A DNA stretch of 64,000 nucleotides from Novosphingobium percolationis. GTDB lineage: Bacteria > Pseudomonadota > Alphaproteobacteria > Sphingomonadales > Sphingomonadaceae. The stretch is from positions 186,001 to 250,000 of the forward strand of contig NZ_JAILYM010000002.1 in the NCBI RefSeq assembly GCF_020179425.1, given 5' to 3'. This document shows positions 9,267 through 18,061 of this stretch, in pieces. The notes under the pieces are model-generated. The model ran no database searches. It was given only the letters and a program-made list of their open reading frames with translations, and was not told the DNA's origin. How positions within the stretch are numbered: position 1 is the first letter of the stretch; every line of letters starts with the position of its first letter. A program made the position numbers and the translations under genes.

Positions 9267-9947
9267 ATGAAGCTCGTGATCGGCAACAAGAACTATTCGA
9301 GCTGGTCGCTGCGCGGCTGGCTGGCGTGCAAGCAGTCGGGCCTCGCCTTCGAGGAACTGACCGTGCCGCTTTATGGCGACGACTGGGACGCGCGGAAGAA
9401 GGAAGATGGCCAGTTGGCGCCGTCATCGGGCAAGGTGCCGATCCTGTGGGATGGCGATGGCCCGGATGCAGCGGTGGTGTGGGACAGCCTCGCAATCATC
9501 GAATACCTTGCCGACAAGGTCGGGCGCGATCGCTTCTGGCCCAGGGACGACGCGGCGCGCGGCATGGCGCGCTCGATGGTGGCGGAAATGCATTCGGGCT
9601 ACCTGCCCTTGCGCCGCGAGATGCCGATGAACGTGCGGCGGCACGTCGAAGGGGTGGCTGTGACCGCCGAAGTGCGCGGCGACATCGTGCGCATCCTGAC
9701 GCTGTGGGCCGAGGCCCGTGCCCGGTTCGGGCAGGGCGGGCCGTTCCTGTTCGGCACGTTCTGCGCCGCCGACATCATCTATGCCCCGGTGGTCTCGCGC
9801 TTCCTCACCTATGGCGTGCCGGTGCCGGGCTTCGCGCAGGCCTACATGCAGGCGGTGTGGGAGCATCCGTGGGTCGAGGCCTGGGTGGCAGCGGCCGAGG
9901 ACGAGGAATGGACGATCGAGCAGTTCGAAGGAGCGCAGACGGCATGA
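9267..9947 (+). CDS. glutathione S-transferase family protein
   Basis: GST of 226 residues. Thioredoxin-fold N-terminal domain with NKNYSSWSLRGWLA, where the Ser cluster is the likely thiolate-stabilising site, then GKVPILWDGD (cis-Pro loop) and WDSLAIIEYLAD, the Ser/Asp glutathione gamma-Glu contact. An all-helical C-terminal domain follows (FLFGTFCAADIIYAPVVSR, the N-capping box region). Substrate unknown. The stop codon overlaps the dapE start (ATGA), so the two are probably co-translated, although no functional link is obvious. Confidence 0.88.
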   Translation: MKLVIGNKNYSSWSLRGWLACKQSGLAFEELTVPLYGDDWDARKKEDGQLAPSSGKVPILWDGDGPDAAVVWDSLAIIEYLADKVGRDRFWPRDDAARGMARSMVAEMHSGYLPLRREMPMNVRRHVEGVAVTAEVRGDIVRILTLWAEARARFGQGGPFLFGTFCAADIIYAPVVSRFLTYGVPVPGFAQAYMQAVWEHPWVEAWVAAAEDEEWTIEQFEGAQTA

Positions 9948-11086
9948 CGACTGGCGGCATGACTCACGATCCGGTGCAACTGGCCGAGCGGTTGATCGAT
10001 TGCGAGAGCGTCACGCCGGCGACGGGCGAGGTCTTTGCCTGCCTTCAGGCCATGCTCGAACCGCTTGGTTTCGACGTTCACCGCTTCGTCGCGGGTGCTC
10101 CGCCCGAAGGCCCGGTCGAGAACCTGTTCGCCATCCGCAAGGGGCCGCAGGGCAGCCGCCACTTCGCTTTCGCGGGCCACCTCGACGTCGTGCCGCCCGG
10201 CGAGGGCTGGACCAGCGGCCCGTTCAAGGCCGAACGGCGCGGCGACCTGCTGCATGGGCGCGGCGCGGTCGATATGAAGGGCTCGATCGCCAGCTTCGTC
10301 ACCGCCGTGGCGGGAATCCCGCAGAACGCGGGCACGATCAGCCTGATCATCACCGGCGACGAGGAAGGGCCGGCGAAGTACGGCACCGTGCCCCTGATCG
10401 AGCACATGCGCGCCGTCAACGAACTGCCCGATCTGTGCCTGGTCGGCGAGCCGACCAGCGTTCATCGTCTCGGCGACATGGCCAAGATCGGACGGCGCGG
10501 CTCGGTCAACGTGTGGCTGTCGGTCAAGGGCGCGCAAGGGCACGTCGCCTATCCGCACCTTGCCGACAACCCGATCCCGCGCCTTGTTGCGATGCTGGCC
10601 GAACTCGATATGCTGGTGCTCGACGAAGGGAGCGACTGGTTCCAGGCGTCGAACCTCGAAATCACCGACCTCGACGTCGGCAACCCGGCGACCAATGTGA
10701 TCCCCGCCGAGGCGCGGGCACGCATCTCGATCCGCTTCAATGACCTGCACACGGGTGCCGGACTGGTCGAGCGCGTGACCGCCATTGCCGAACGCCACGG
10801 CGGCACGGCGCGCGCGGTGATTTCGGGCGAAAGCTTCGTCACGCTGCCTGGCGCGTTCTCCGACCTCGTGGTCGCGGCGGTGGAAGCCGAGACGGGCCTG
10901 TCGCCCGAACTCTCCACCACTGGCGGCACCAGCGATGCGCGCTTCCTGCGCGCCGTCTGTCCGGTGATCGAATTCGGCCTGTGCAACGCGACGATGCACA
11001 AGACCGACGAAGCCGTGGCGATGGAAGACCTGCACGTGCTCGCCCGCATCTACCGCCGCATCGCGCTGACCGCGCTGGCCGGGTGA
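9944..11086 (+). CDS. dapE: succinyl-diaminopimelate desuccinylase
   Basis: Zinc-dependent M20 hydrolase that converts N-succinyl-LL-diaminopimelate to LL-diaminopimelate and succinate in lysine and peptidoglycan synthesis. ATG at 9944 overlaps the GST stop, with AAGGAG 10 nt upstream; a second ATG lies at 9959. 380 residues. Visible metal and catalytic motifs: FAGHLDVVPPG (His, Asp), GRGAVDMKGS (bridging Asp), TGDEEGPA (catalytic Glu), VGEPT (Glu) and the late CNATMHKTDE (His). The frame is open far upstream, but that part is a shadow of the GST gene. Ends 4 nt from the convergent Smr gene. Confidence 0.95.
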   Translation: MTTGGMTHDPVQLAERLIDCESVTPATGEVFACLQAMLEPLGFDVHRFVAGAPPEGPVENLFAIRKGPQGSRHFAFAGHLDVVPPGEGWTSGPFKAERRGDLLHGRGAVDMKGSIASFVTAVAGIPQNAGTISLIITGDEEGPAKYGTVPLIEHMRAVNELPDLCLVGEPTSVHRLGDMAKIGRRGSVNVWLSVKGAQGHVAYPHLADNPIPRLVAMLAELDMLVLDEGSDWFQASNLEITDLDVGNPATNVIPAEARARISIRFNDLHTGAGLVERVTAIAERHGGTARAVISGESFVTLPGAFSDLVVAAVEAETGLSPELSTTGGTSDARFLRAVCPVIEFGLCNATMHKTDEAVAMEDLHVLARIYRRIALTALAG

Positions 11087-11090
11087 GGCC

Positions 11091-11660
11091 CTACCGCTTG
11101 CGCAGCACGATATAGACCGCACCTGCGCCGCCATGGCGCTGCTGCGCGGGGCGGACGGCGGCGATGTTGCTGGCGTGAGGGCTATGCGCCAGCCAGTCGA
11201 GCAACTTGGCCCGGATCGCGCCGCGGCGCTCGCCGCGCTGATCATGATCGCTGTGCGGGCGGTGCTTGCCCGCCACCAGCAGCACCACGCGCGCGCCCAT
11301 CGCCAGCGCCTGTCCGATGCCGCCGACGAGGCGCGTGTATGCGGTGTCGAGGTTCATGCCGTGGAGGTCGAGCGTGAAATCGGGCTGGATCGCGCCGCGC
11401 GCCAGCTTGCGATCCCAAGTGGAATCGAGCCCGTGGTTGGTGAGCGGTCGGGTCGGCGGAGCTGGCGTCGGTGGGGCGAGGCGCTGCGGCGGAACGCGGC
11501 CCTTGATGCGCTTGGGCGGAGGGAGTGGTTCTGGCGCAGTCGCGCTCGCAGCCACAGGCGAGGGGGCGGCAGGGCGCTCAGGGTGCAATGGGGTGACCGT
11601 CTGTGCCACCTTGCGCCACAGCTCGGTTTCCTCGGGCGACAGCCCGCGCGGGCTTCTCAT
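11091..11660 (-). CDS. Smr/MutS2-type DNA-binding domain protein
   Basis: 189 residues from ATG 11660, which overlaps the mltA stop (ATGA). The N-terminal half is Pro/Ala-rich and probably disordered. The C-terminal Smr domain begins about residue 90 with FTLDLHGMNLDTAY (LDLHG motif), then VVLLVAGKH, where families with nuclease activity have the GKG-type loop, and a terminal GGAGAVYIVLRKR. Free-standing Smr proteins bind or nick structured nucleic acid; the cellular role here is not known. Co-located with mltA and the Tim44-like gene as in many alphaproteobacteria. Confidence 0.88.
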   Translation of the reverse strand: MRSPRGLSPEETELWRKVAQTVTPLHPERPAAPSPVAASATAPEPLPPPKRIKGRVPPQRLAPPTPAPPTRPLTNHGLDSTWDRKLARGAIQPDFTLDLHGMNLDTAYTRLVGGIGQALAMGARVVLLVAGKHRPHSDHDQRGERRGAIRAKLLDWLAHSPHASNIAAVRPAQQRHGGAGAVYIVLRKR

Positions 11661-12868
11661 CGCGTCGTCGCTCGCTGGGCATCGAGGTGCGCAAGCGTGC
11701 CCTTGGGCAGCAGGATCAGCGCGGACCCGCGCGCACTCATGCCGCCTGCGATGCGGCGGGCTTCTGCGCCCGCGCCCCAGAAGCTGTCGAAGCGGTTGGC
11801 GCCCTTGATCGCGCCGCCGGTATCCTGCGCCACCCACAACCCGCCGACTTCCGCACGATCGGTGGACAGGAACACGGGCGCGCCCAGTGGCACGAAGGAA
11901 GGGTCAGCGGCAAGCGTGGTGCGCCCCTTCACCGGAACACCCAGCGCGCCGACCGGGCCTTCGCCCGTGATCTCGCGGAAGAACACGTAGCTGCGGTTCT
12001 GCCGCATCAGCGCGCGGCCTTCGTCGGGATGCTCGTGGATGTAGCGCAGGATGCCCTGCATCGATCCGGGGTACTGGCCGGGGCCGGTGCCGATCAGCCC
12101 CTGCGCCTTCATCACCGTGCCAAGGCCTGTGTAGTCGAAGCCGTTGACCGCCGCGTAGCCGAGCCGGACGACGCTGCCATCGGGCGCGCGCAACCGGCCC
12201 GAGCCCTGCACTTGCAGAAAGAACAGTTCTGCCGCGTCCGCCGCCCAGGCGATTTCGAGCCCCTTGCCCGCCAGCGCGCCGTCTTCGATCGCGGCTCGGT
12301 CCCAATAGGGCACGAAGCGCCCGGTCTCGTCATAGCGGCCAAGCGGCATGCGCCCGTCGGGAAGTGGCGCGGCATCACCGGGATTGGCGCGGACCAGATC
12401 GGGCGGCGCCGCATAGACGGGAACGTCAAAGCCCGGCTGGCGCGTGCGCACGCCCGCGATCTCCGGCTCGTAGTAGCCGGTGATGAAGCTCGAGCCATCG
12501 CCCACCCGCGCGGTTTCGAAATAGCTCGAAAAGAAGCGCGCGGCGTCGGCGGCAGGCCACGTGCCGGCGGCGGCGCAGGCGGGCGCCCAGTCAGCAGGAC
12601 GGGTCAGCCCGCTGCCATCGGCGCGACGCGTCAGGCGCGGGCAGCTGGCGATGAACGAGGCGAGAGCGGCGCGCGCGTTGTCCGCGTCAAAGCCCAGTCC
12701 CGGCGCCGGCGGGCCGGGATGCACGCCGATCAATGCGGCGGTGGCGGGCGGGGTTGGCTGAGGCAGGGGACGCGGGCCCACTACCGGGCCCCCGGTTTCA
12801 GGAATGATGCGTCCGCAGCCCCCCAGCAGGGCCAATGCCATGAGCAGGCCTGCGCCACGGATATTCAT
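11657..12868 (-). CDS. mltA: membrane-bound lytic murein transglycosylase A (lipoprotein)
   Basis: 403 residues. Cleaves peptidoglycan glycan strands to 1,6-anhydromuropeptides. A signal peptide with lipobox ALLGGC predicts an outer-membrane lipoprotein. MltA domain: SSFITGYYEPEIAGVRT, then a barrel region with LEIAWAADAAELFFLQVQGSG, and the 3D domain carrying the catalytic Asp in VAQDTGGAIKGANRFDSFWG. Ser/Arg-rich shadow frames overlap it, but the domain order and length match the family. Overlaps the Smr gene downstream. Confidence 0.95.
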   Translation of the reverse strand: MNIRGAGLLMALALLGGCGRIIPETGGPVVGPRPLPQPTPPATAALIGVHPGPPAPGLGFDADNARAALASFIASCPRLTRRADGSGLTRPADWAPACAAAGTWPAADAARFFSSYFETARVGDGSSFITGYYEPEIAGVRTRQPGFDVPVYAAPPDLVRANPGDAAPLPDGRMPLGRYDETGRFVPYWDRAAIEDGALAGKGLEIAWAADAAELFFLQVQGSGRLRAPDGSVVRLGYAAVNGFDYTGLGTVMKAQGLIGTGPGQYPGSMQGILRYIHEHPDEGRALMRQNRSYVFFREITGEGPVGALGVPVKGRTTLAADPSFVPLGAPVFLSTDRAEVGGLWVAQDTGGAIKGANRFDSFWGAGAEARRIAGGMSARGSALILLPKGTLAHLDAQRATTR

Positions 12869-12919
12869 CTCGCCCCAATGCCTCCTGCGGTGCTGGCCGC
12901 GAACCTAGGAAAAAGGCGG

Positions 12920-12938
12920 CCCTTCGACAAGCTCGGGG
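12920..12938. repeat. CCCTTCGACAAGCTC-type short interspersed sequence
   Basis: The mltA/Tim44-like gap contains CCCTTCGACAAGCTCGGGG. From memory, near-identical words (CCTTCGACAAGCTCAGG) recur between genes in many sphingomonad genomes. Only one copy is visible here, so its repeat status rests on general knowledge. Confidence 0.35.
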
Positions 12939-13001
12939 CCTATGGGGAAAGGGAAGCGCCCGGTAAAGTGCAGCCCCCTGAAGTAAAGGGCAGGTCTGGC
13001 T

Positions 13002-13682
13002 TCAGGCCTCGTCGGTCTCGTCGAGCAACCAGTCGGGATCGCCCGAGGTCAGATCGCGGGTGAAGGTCCAGAGGTCGCGGGCCTCGATGGCGTCGTTGAG
13101 CGAGCCGGCGATCACCATGCCGGCCGAATCGCGCGTGACCGAGGCCACGTCGGCCAGGAATCGGACGGTGATGCGGGCGACCGGCGCGGTATAGTCGGCT
13201 GCGACGATGCGCGCTTCTTCGATGCGGATAAGGCGCGCGTCGATGGTCTCGCCAGCCGCAAGGCGCGCGTCGATCGCGGTGGCGAAGCCTTGGTAGACGT
13301 CGCGGTCGCACAGTTGCGCCAGCTCGTCCTTGTCGCCGCGCCAGAACGCTGCGAGGACCATGCCATAGGCGCCTTTCGCGCCATTCAGGAACTGGCCCAC
13401 GTCGAAGCGGCGATCGGCGGCGATGATCGCGCGCACACCTGCTTCGGCGGGAACGTCGAATACGTTGGCCTCGGGCTGGGCCGGCGCGGGACGACCCACG
13501 GCACCGGGCTTTTCGGGCAGGCGCGGCGCCAGGCTGCGCGGGCTTGCGTTCGAAGGATCGGGCTGTTCAATCCGGCGGCGCAGCGGTTCCTCGTTCTGCT
13601 CGGGCCGACGGCCGAGCACGGAATAGAGCCGCAGGCCCAGGAAGGCGGCGATCATCGCCAAGATGACAATTTCAACAATCAC
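13002..13682 (-). CDS. Tim44/TimA-like inner-membrane protein
   Basis: 226 residues from GTG 13682, which has a GGGACGAG-like site upstream; an earlier GTG at 13712 is possible. One N-terminal membrane helix (VEIVILAMIAAFLGLRLYSVLG), a Pro/charged linker, then a Tim44-like C-terminal domain (FDVGQFLNGAKGAYGMVLAAFWRGD..YQGFATAIDAR). Bacterial Tim44 homologues sit at the inner membrane and are proposed to aid membrane protein handling; function is not settled. It faces secB across 269 nt, an arrangement kept in many alphaproteobacteria. Confidence 0.88.
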   Translation of the reverse strand: MIVEIVILAMIAAFLGLRLYSVLGRRPEQNEEPLRRRIEQPDPSNASPRSLAPRLPEKPGAVGRPAPAQPEANVFDVPAEAGVRAIIAADRRFDVGQFLNGAKGAYGMVLAAFWRGDKDELAQLCDRDVYQGFATAIDARLAAGETIDARLIRIEEARIVAADYTAPVARITVRFLADVASVTRDSAGMVIAGSLNDAIEARDLWTFTRDLTSGDPDWLLDETDEA

Positions 13683-13951
13683 GCGCACTCGTCCCGAAAT
13701 CAGGCCCGGCACGAGCGGTCGATTGTCCGTCCGCCGGGCAGTGAATCACCGTGCCTCAAATAGGTACGGATTACAAATGAACAACGCGTGGACGGCAGGA
13801 AGTTGCCCTTACGTCGCGCTCGCAAGGGTGACCTGCCCCCAAGGGAAGATGGTGCGCGGGCCGGCACAGCTCCGGCGTTGCCGCGTCCCGCGGCAGGTGC
13901 TAGGCGGCGCGCCAAAGTATTTCCTGCCCATCCCGTACGAAAGCACGATCC

Positions 13952-14473
13952 ATGGCCGACGAAGGCAACATCATCTCCGACCTCAATCTCGATCAGGACC
14001 CCCTTGCCAATGGCGAGGACACTGGCCCGCAGATCGGCCTGATCTCGCAGTACGTGAAGGACCTGTCGGTCGAGAACCCGAACGCGCCCGAATCCTATCA
14101 GTGGACCGAGCAGCCGGAGATGCACATCGACTTCAACATCGGCGCGCGCTCGCTCGCGGCCGACGTCCATGAGATCGAGCTGAAGATCAACGCCGCGTCG
14201 AAGACCAGCCAGGGCACCGCCTTCGCGATCGAGCTGGTCTATGCCGCGCTGATCGGCATGCGCAACGTGCCGGATGAGCAGGCTCATCCGTTCCTGTTCG
14301 CCGAAGGCCCGCGCCTGATCTTCCCGTTCGCCCGCCGCATCATCGCGGACGCCGTGCGCGATGCCGGCTATCCGCCGCTGATGCTCGAACCGATCGACTT
14401 CAACGGCCTCTACTTCGCGCAGTTACAGCAGCGCCAGGAAGAAGAACTGGCCGCCGGCGCGGGCCAGGCCTGA
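13952..14473 (+). CDS. secB: protein-export chaperone SecB
   Basis: Homotetrameric cytoplasmic chaperone that keeps precursors unfolded and delivers them to SecA. 173 residues, normal length. Family features: GLISQYVKDLSVENPNAP near the N-terminus, DVHEIELKINA, a FAIELVYAALIGM segment and the C-terminal PLMLEPIDFNGLYFAQLQQRQ. The extended acidic N-terminus (first 25 residues) is typical of alphaproteobacteria. The next gene is murJ 39 nt downstream. Confidence 0.96.
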   Translation: MADEGNIISDLNLDQDPLANGEDTGPQIGLISQYVKDLSVENPNAPESYQWTEQPEMHIDFNIGARSLAADVHEIELKINAASKTSQGTAFAIELVYAALIGMRNVPDEQAHPFLFAEGPRLIFPFARRIIADAVRDAGYPPLMLEPIDFNGLYFAQLQQRQEEELAAGAGQA

Positions 14474-14512
14474 TCGTTTCTGTTCGGTAGCCGGTCGCAA
14501 CAAGGTGATCGC

Positions 14513-16093
14513 ATGAATCTCCTCAAGGCGACCGGCACCATCGGCGGGCTGACGCTCGCCAGCCGCATCCTCGGCCTCGTCCGTGACAGCCTGTTCGCGC
14601 GCTACATCGGCGCAAGCTTCGCCTCGGACGCCTTTCTGGTCGCGTTCCGCCTGCCGAACATGTTTCGCGCGCTGTTCGCCGAAGGCGCGTTCGCATCGGC
14701 CTTCATCCCGATGTTCAACCAGAAAGTCGGCAATCCCGAAGGCAAGGGGCTTGAAGACGGCCTCGTCTTTGCAGAGCAAGCGCTGGCGGTGCTGTTGCCG
14801 GTGCTGCTGGCAATGACGATGCTGCTGGAAGTGTTCGCCTGGCCGGTGACGCTGTTGCTGTCGGGGCGGTTCAACGGCGTCAGTCCCGATCAGTTCGCCT
14901 TCGCGGTCACGCTGTCGCGGCTCACCATTCCCTACCTGATGCTGATCAGCCTCGTCTCGCTGTTCGGTGGCATCCTCAATTCGATGCACAAGTTCTGGGT
15001 CAATGCGGCCGCGCCGATCCTGCTCAACCTGACGCTGATCGCCGCGCTGCTGGTCTTCCACCATGCCGATCCGCTGGTCACGGCGCGCAACCAGGCGATC
15101 GCGGTGTCGGTCTCGGGCGCGCTGCAACTGTTGTGGCTGGCATGGGCGTGCAAGCGCAATGGCGTGTCGCTGCGGCTGCGCCGCCCCTGCCTCAACCCCG
15201 AGGTCAAGCGCCTGCTTGCGCTGATCTGGCCCGCCGCCGCGGGCGCGGGCGCGGTGCAGATCAACCTCGTGATCTCGACCGCGCTGGCCGCCAGCCTGCT
15301 CGCGCATGGCTCGGTCACCTACATCTACATGGCCGACCGGCTGAACCAGTTGCCGCTGGGGCTGATCGGCATCGGCCTTGGCACCGTGCTGTTGCCCACG
15401 ATCTCGCGCCAACTGGGCGCGGGCGAGCATCAGGCCGCGATGGAGACGCAGAACCGCGGGCTGGAGCTGGCGCTGCTGCTCACCCTGCCGGCCACGACTG
15501 CGCTGGTGCTGGCGGGCGAACCGATCGCCGCCGCGTTGTTCGGCTATGGCCGCTACACCGCCGAAGACACGCACTTCACCGCGCAGGCGCTGGCCGCGTT
15601 CTCGATCGGCCTGCCCAGCTACATTCTGGTCAAGGTGCTGACACCCGGCTTCTATGCGCGGCAGGATACGAAGACGCCGGTGCGCTACGCCACGATGTCG
15701 ATGGTGGTGAACCTCGTCGGCAATCTCGCGCTGATCGTGCCCTTGCAGCACATGGGCCCCCCGCTGGCGACCGCGATCGCCAGCACGGTCAACGTCGTCA
15801 TGCTCTACCGCACGCTCACGCAGCGCGGGCACTTCGTCGCCGATGCGCGGCTCAGGCGCCGGGCGCCGCGTCTTGCGCTTGCCGCGATCGCGATGGGCGC
15901 GGTGCTGTGGGCGACGCAAGGGTATCTGATGCCCTACGTCCATGGCACGTGGATGATCCGCTTCGCCGCGCTGGCCGTGCTGGTTTTGGCGGGCGGCGTG
16001 GTCTATGGCCTCGCCGCGGTCCTGCTCGGGGCCTTCACGCGCGACGATCTCGCGCTTCTCCTGCGCCGCAAGCGCTCCACCCCCACCACGTAA
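14513..16093 (+). CDS. murJ: lipid II flippase MurJ
   Basis: Polytopic flippase (MOP superfamily) that moves lipid II across the inner membrane during peptidoglycan synthesis. 526 residues with about 14 hydrophobic helices. N-terminal signature [44 protein letters not shown] is intact, including the conserved RDSLFA Arg/Asp and the PNMFR segment. AAGGTG lies 8 nt before ATG 14513. Ends 11 nt before trpS; the MurJ-TrpS pairing is common in alphaproteobacteria. Confidence 0.96.
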   Translation: MNLLKATGTIGGLTLASRILGLVRDSLFARYIGASFASDAFLVAFRLPNMFRALFAEGAFASAFIPMFNQKVGNPEGKGLEDGLVFAEQALAVLLPVLLAMTMLLEVFAWPVTLLLSGRFNGVSPDQFAFAVTLSRLTIPYLMLISLVSLFGGILNSMHKFWVNAAAPILLNLTLIAALLVFHHADPLVTARNQAIAVSVSGALQLLWLAWACKRNGVSLRLRRPCLNPEVKRLLALIWPAAAGAGAVQINLVISTALAASLLAHGSVTYIYMADRLNQLPLGLIGIGLGTVLLPTISRQLGAGEHQAAMETQNRGLELALLLTLPATTALVLAGEPIAAALFGYGRYTAEDTHFTAQALAAFSIGLPSYILVKVLTPGFYARQDTKTPVRYATMSMVVNLVGNLALIVPLQHMGPPLATAIASTVNVVMLYRTLTQRGHFVADARLRRRAPRLALAAIAMGAVLWATQGYLMPYVHGTWMIRFAALAVLVLAGGVVYGLAAVLLGAFTRDDLALLLRRKRSTPTT

Positions 16094-16104
16094 GGCACGT
16101 TCCA

Positions 16105-17121
16105 ATGCGTATCGTTTCCGGCATCCAGCCCACCGGCAATCTCCACCTCGGCAACTACTTGGGGGCGATCCGCAACTGGGTGGCGATGCAGGACGAATGG
16201 ACGGCGCGAGGAGCGACCTGCCTCTATTTTCTCGCCGATCTCCACGCGATCTCGATGCCGCACAAGCCTGCCGAACTCGCGGCCAACACGCGCGAGATGG
16301 TGGCGGCGCTGGTCTCCTGCGGGATCGACCCTGACCGCTCGATCCTGTTCAACCAGGCGCAGGTGCCGCAGCATGCTGAACTGCAGTGGCTGCTCAACGG
16401 TACGGCGCGGATGGGCTGGCTCAACCGCATGACGCAGTGGAAGGACAAGGCGGGCAAGAACCGCGAAGGCGCTTCCGTCGCGCTGTTCACCTATCCCGTG
16501 CTGCAGGCCGCCGACGTCCTGCTCTACAACGCCACCCACGTCCCCGTGGGCGAGGACCAGAAGCAGCACCTCGAACTGGCGCGCGATATCGCGCAGAAGT
16601 TCAACAACGACTTCTGCTCCGAAGACGCGCCGCTGTTCACGCAGCCCGATCCGATCATCCCGCCCGAAGCCGCGCGCATCATGAGCTTGCGCGATGGCAC
16701 CGCCAAGATGAGCAAGTCCGATCCGTCGGACATGAGCCGCATAAACCTGACCGATGATGCCGACGCGATCATGGCCAAGGTGCGCAAGGCCAAGACCGAT
16801 CCTGAACCGCTGCCGTCGGAAAAGGCGGGGCTGGAAGGCCGGGCTGAAGCGGCCAACCTCGTCGGGATCTATGCCGTGATGGCGGGCACCACGCCTGATG
16901 CCGTGCTCGGCGAATTCGGCGGGCAGGGCTTCGGCGCGTTCAAGCCCGCGCTTGGCGAACTGCTGGTGGAAAAGCTCAGCCCCATGGCCGCGCGCTATCG
17001 CGAGCTTCGCGAGGATAGCGCCGTGCTCGACGCGATCCTCGCCAAGGGCGCGGAAAAGGCGCGCGCACTGGCGGTACCGACGCTCAACGCTGCCTACGCC
17101 GCGCTTGGGCTGGTTCGCTAA
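16105..17121 (+). CDS. trpS: tryptophanyl-tRNA synthetase
   Basis: Class I aminoacyl-tRNA synthetase, 338 residues. ATG 16105 with AAGG upstream; the frame is open much further back but only as a shadow of murJ. HIGH-type motif TGNLHLGN at residues 10-17 and KMSKS at 201-205, followed by [32 protein letters not shown] segment ([18 protein letters not shown]) is the usual ATP/Trp pocket. Full family length. A long palindrome lies 28 nt after the stop. Confidence 0.96.
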   Translation: MRIVSGIQPTGNLHLGNYLGAIRNWVAMQDEWTARGATCLYFLADLHAISMPHKPAELAANTREMVAALVSCGIDPDRSILFNQAQVPQHAELQWLLNGTARMGWLNRMTQWKDKAGKNREGASVALFTYPVLQAADVLLYNATHVPVGEDQKQHLELARDIAQKFNNDFCSEDAPLFTQPDPIIPPEAARIMSLRDGTAKMSKSDPSDMSRINLTDDADAIMAKVRKAKTDPEPLPSEKAGLEGRAEAANLVGIYAVMAGTTPDAVLGEFGGQGFGAFKPALGELLVEKLSPMAARYRELREDSAVLDAILAKGAEKARALAVPTLNAAYAALGLVR

Positions 17122-17149
17122 GGGGCTTGAATCGTCGATGAATGCTGCA

Positions 17150-17173
17150 CCCCTGCAACAATTGTTGCAGGGG
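17150..17173. repeat. perfect 24-bp palindrome after trpS
   Basis: Arms CCCCTGCAACAA (17150-17161) and TTGTTGCAGGGG (17162-17173) are exact reverse complements with no spacer. As RNA it could fold with a CAATTG loop and a 9-bp stem, but no T tract follows. It could be the trpS terminator or a dyad operator for the DUF4136 gene, whose start is 110 nt on. Confidence 0.6.
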
Positions 17174-17283
17174 CCATTCAACGCGCATTCAGCACCTCCC
17201 GTCTAGGGACACTCCATGCTAGGAATGAGCCGCGCCCGCCGTCAGCCGGGGGACCCGGGCTGCACCTGATGGAGTCGCATTGC

Positions 17284-17952
17284 ATGAAAATGTCTTCCGG
17301 CCTTAACCGCTTCACGCTCGTCGCGGCCCCGCTGCTGCTGGCGCTCTCGGCCTGCGCCACGCCGTTCAACGCCAACGTTTCGCGTTACCAGCGCGAACTG
17401 CCCGCGCCCGCCGGCCAGACCTTTGCGGTCGTGGCCGAGGACCCGCGCGACGATGGCGGCCTCGAATTCGCCAACTATGCCGCGCTGGTCGCCGCGCAGT
17501 TGCAGAAGGTGGGCTACGTCCCCGGCAACGCGCAGACCGCCGACCTGATCGTCCGCTTCGACTATGGCGTCGACAAGGGGCGCGACAAGCTGCGCACCAC
17601 GGGCTTCTCCGATCCCTACTGGGGTGGCTGGTACGGGCCGGGCTGGGGCGGCTGGGGCCGTCCGGGCTTCTATGGACGGCGCCCTTGGGGCTACGGCTGG
17701 TACGATCCGTTCTTCGGTGGCCCCGGCCATCAGGAGGTGGACGTGGTGACCGTCTACACCAGCGGTATCGACATGAAGATCGACCGCCGCGCCGATGGCA
17801 AGCGCCTGTTCGAAGGCAAGGCCGAAGCGGCCTCGACCTCCAACCGCCTGCCCTACCTCGTGCCCAATCTGGTCGAGGCGATGTTCACCGACTTCCCTGG
17901 CCACAACGGCGAGACGGTGCGCATCAGCGTGGCGCCCGAAAAGAAGAAGTAA
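17284..17952 (+). CDS. DUF4136 lipoprotein
   Basis: 222 residues from ATG 17284 (MKMSSGLNRF); an in-frame ATG at 17269 is the alternative. Signal peptide with lipobox ALSAC predicts a lipid-anchored envelope protein. The DUF4136 region shows YQRELPAPAGQTFAV, then NYAALVAAQLQKVGYV and ADLIVRFDYGVD. An inserted Gly/Trp/Tyr-rich loop (about residues 115-150, YWGGWYGPGWGG) interrupts it, followed by VDVVTVYTSGIDMKIDRRADGKRLFEGKAEA. Function unknown; such proteins are frequent in sphingomonads. A GC-rich hairpin follows. Confidence 0.85.
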   Translation: MKMSSGLNRFTLVAAPLLLALSACATPFNANVSRYQRELPAPAGQTFAVVAEDPRDDGGLEFANYAALVAAQLQKVGYVPGNAQTADLIVRFDYGVDKGRDKLRTTGFSDPYWGGWYGPGWGGWGRPGFYGRRPWGYGWYDPFFGGPGHQEVDVVTVYTSGIDMKIDRRADGKRLFEGKAEAASTSNRLPYLVPNLVEAMFTDFPGHNGETVRISVAPEKKK

Positions 17953-17962
17953 GCGCAATCGC

Positions 17963-17989
17963 CCGGTCCGCCGTTCGTCGGCGGGCCGG
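17963..17989 (+). terminator. hairpin terminator after DUF4136 gene
   Basis: 11-bp stem CCGGTCCGCCG (17963-17973) / CGGCGGGCCGG (17979-17989) with one G-U pair and loop TTCGT, starting 11 nt after the stop. No U tract, so termination strength is uncertain. Confidence 0.55.
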
Positions 17990-18061
17990 TCGCACCCGGC
18001 CATTGACCGCGCGCTGCTGCCAAGGCATCGCCGCTCCACACACCGGCAAGGGCAGCGCAGA

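Noticed and set aside
12561..12761. Small plus-strand ORF within mltA
   Set aside because: Lies wholly inside the well-supported mltA gene in another frame.
14423..16105. 560-codon open frame antisense to murJ
   Set aside because: Arg/Gln-rich shadow; murJ signatures are intact.
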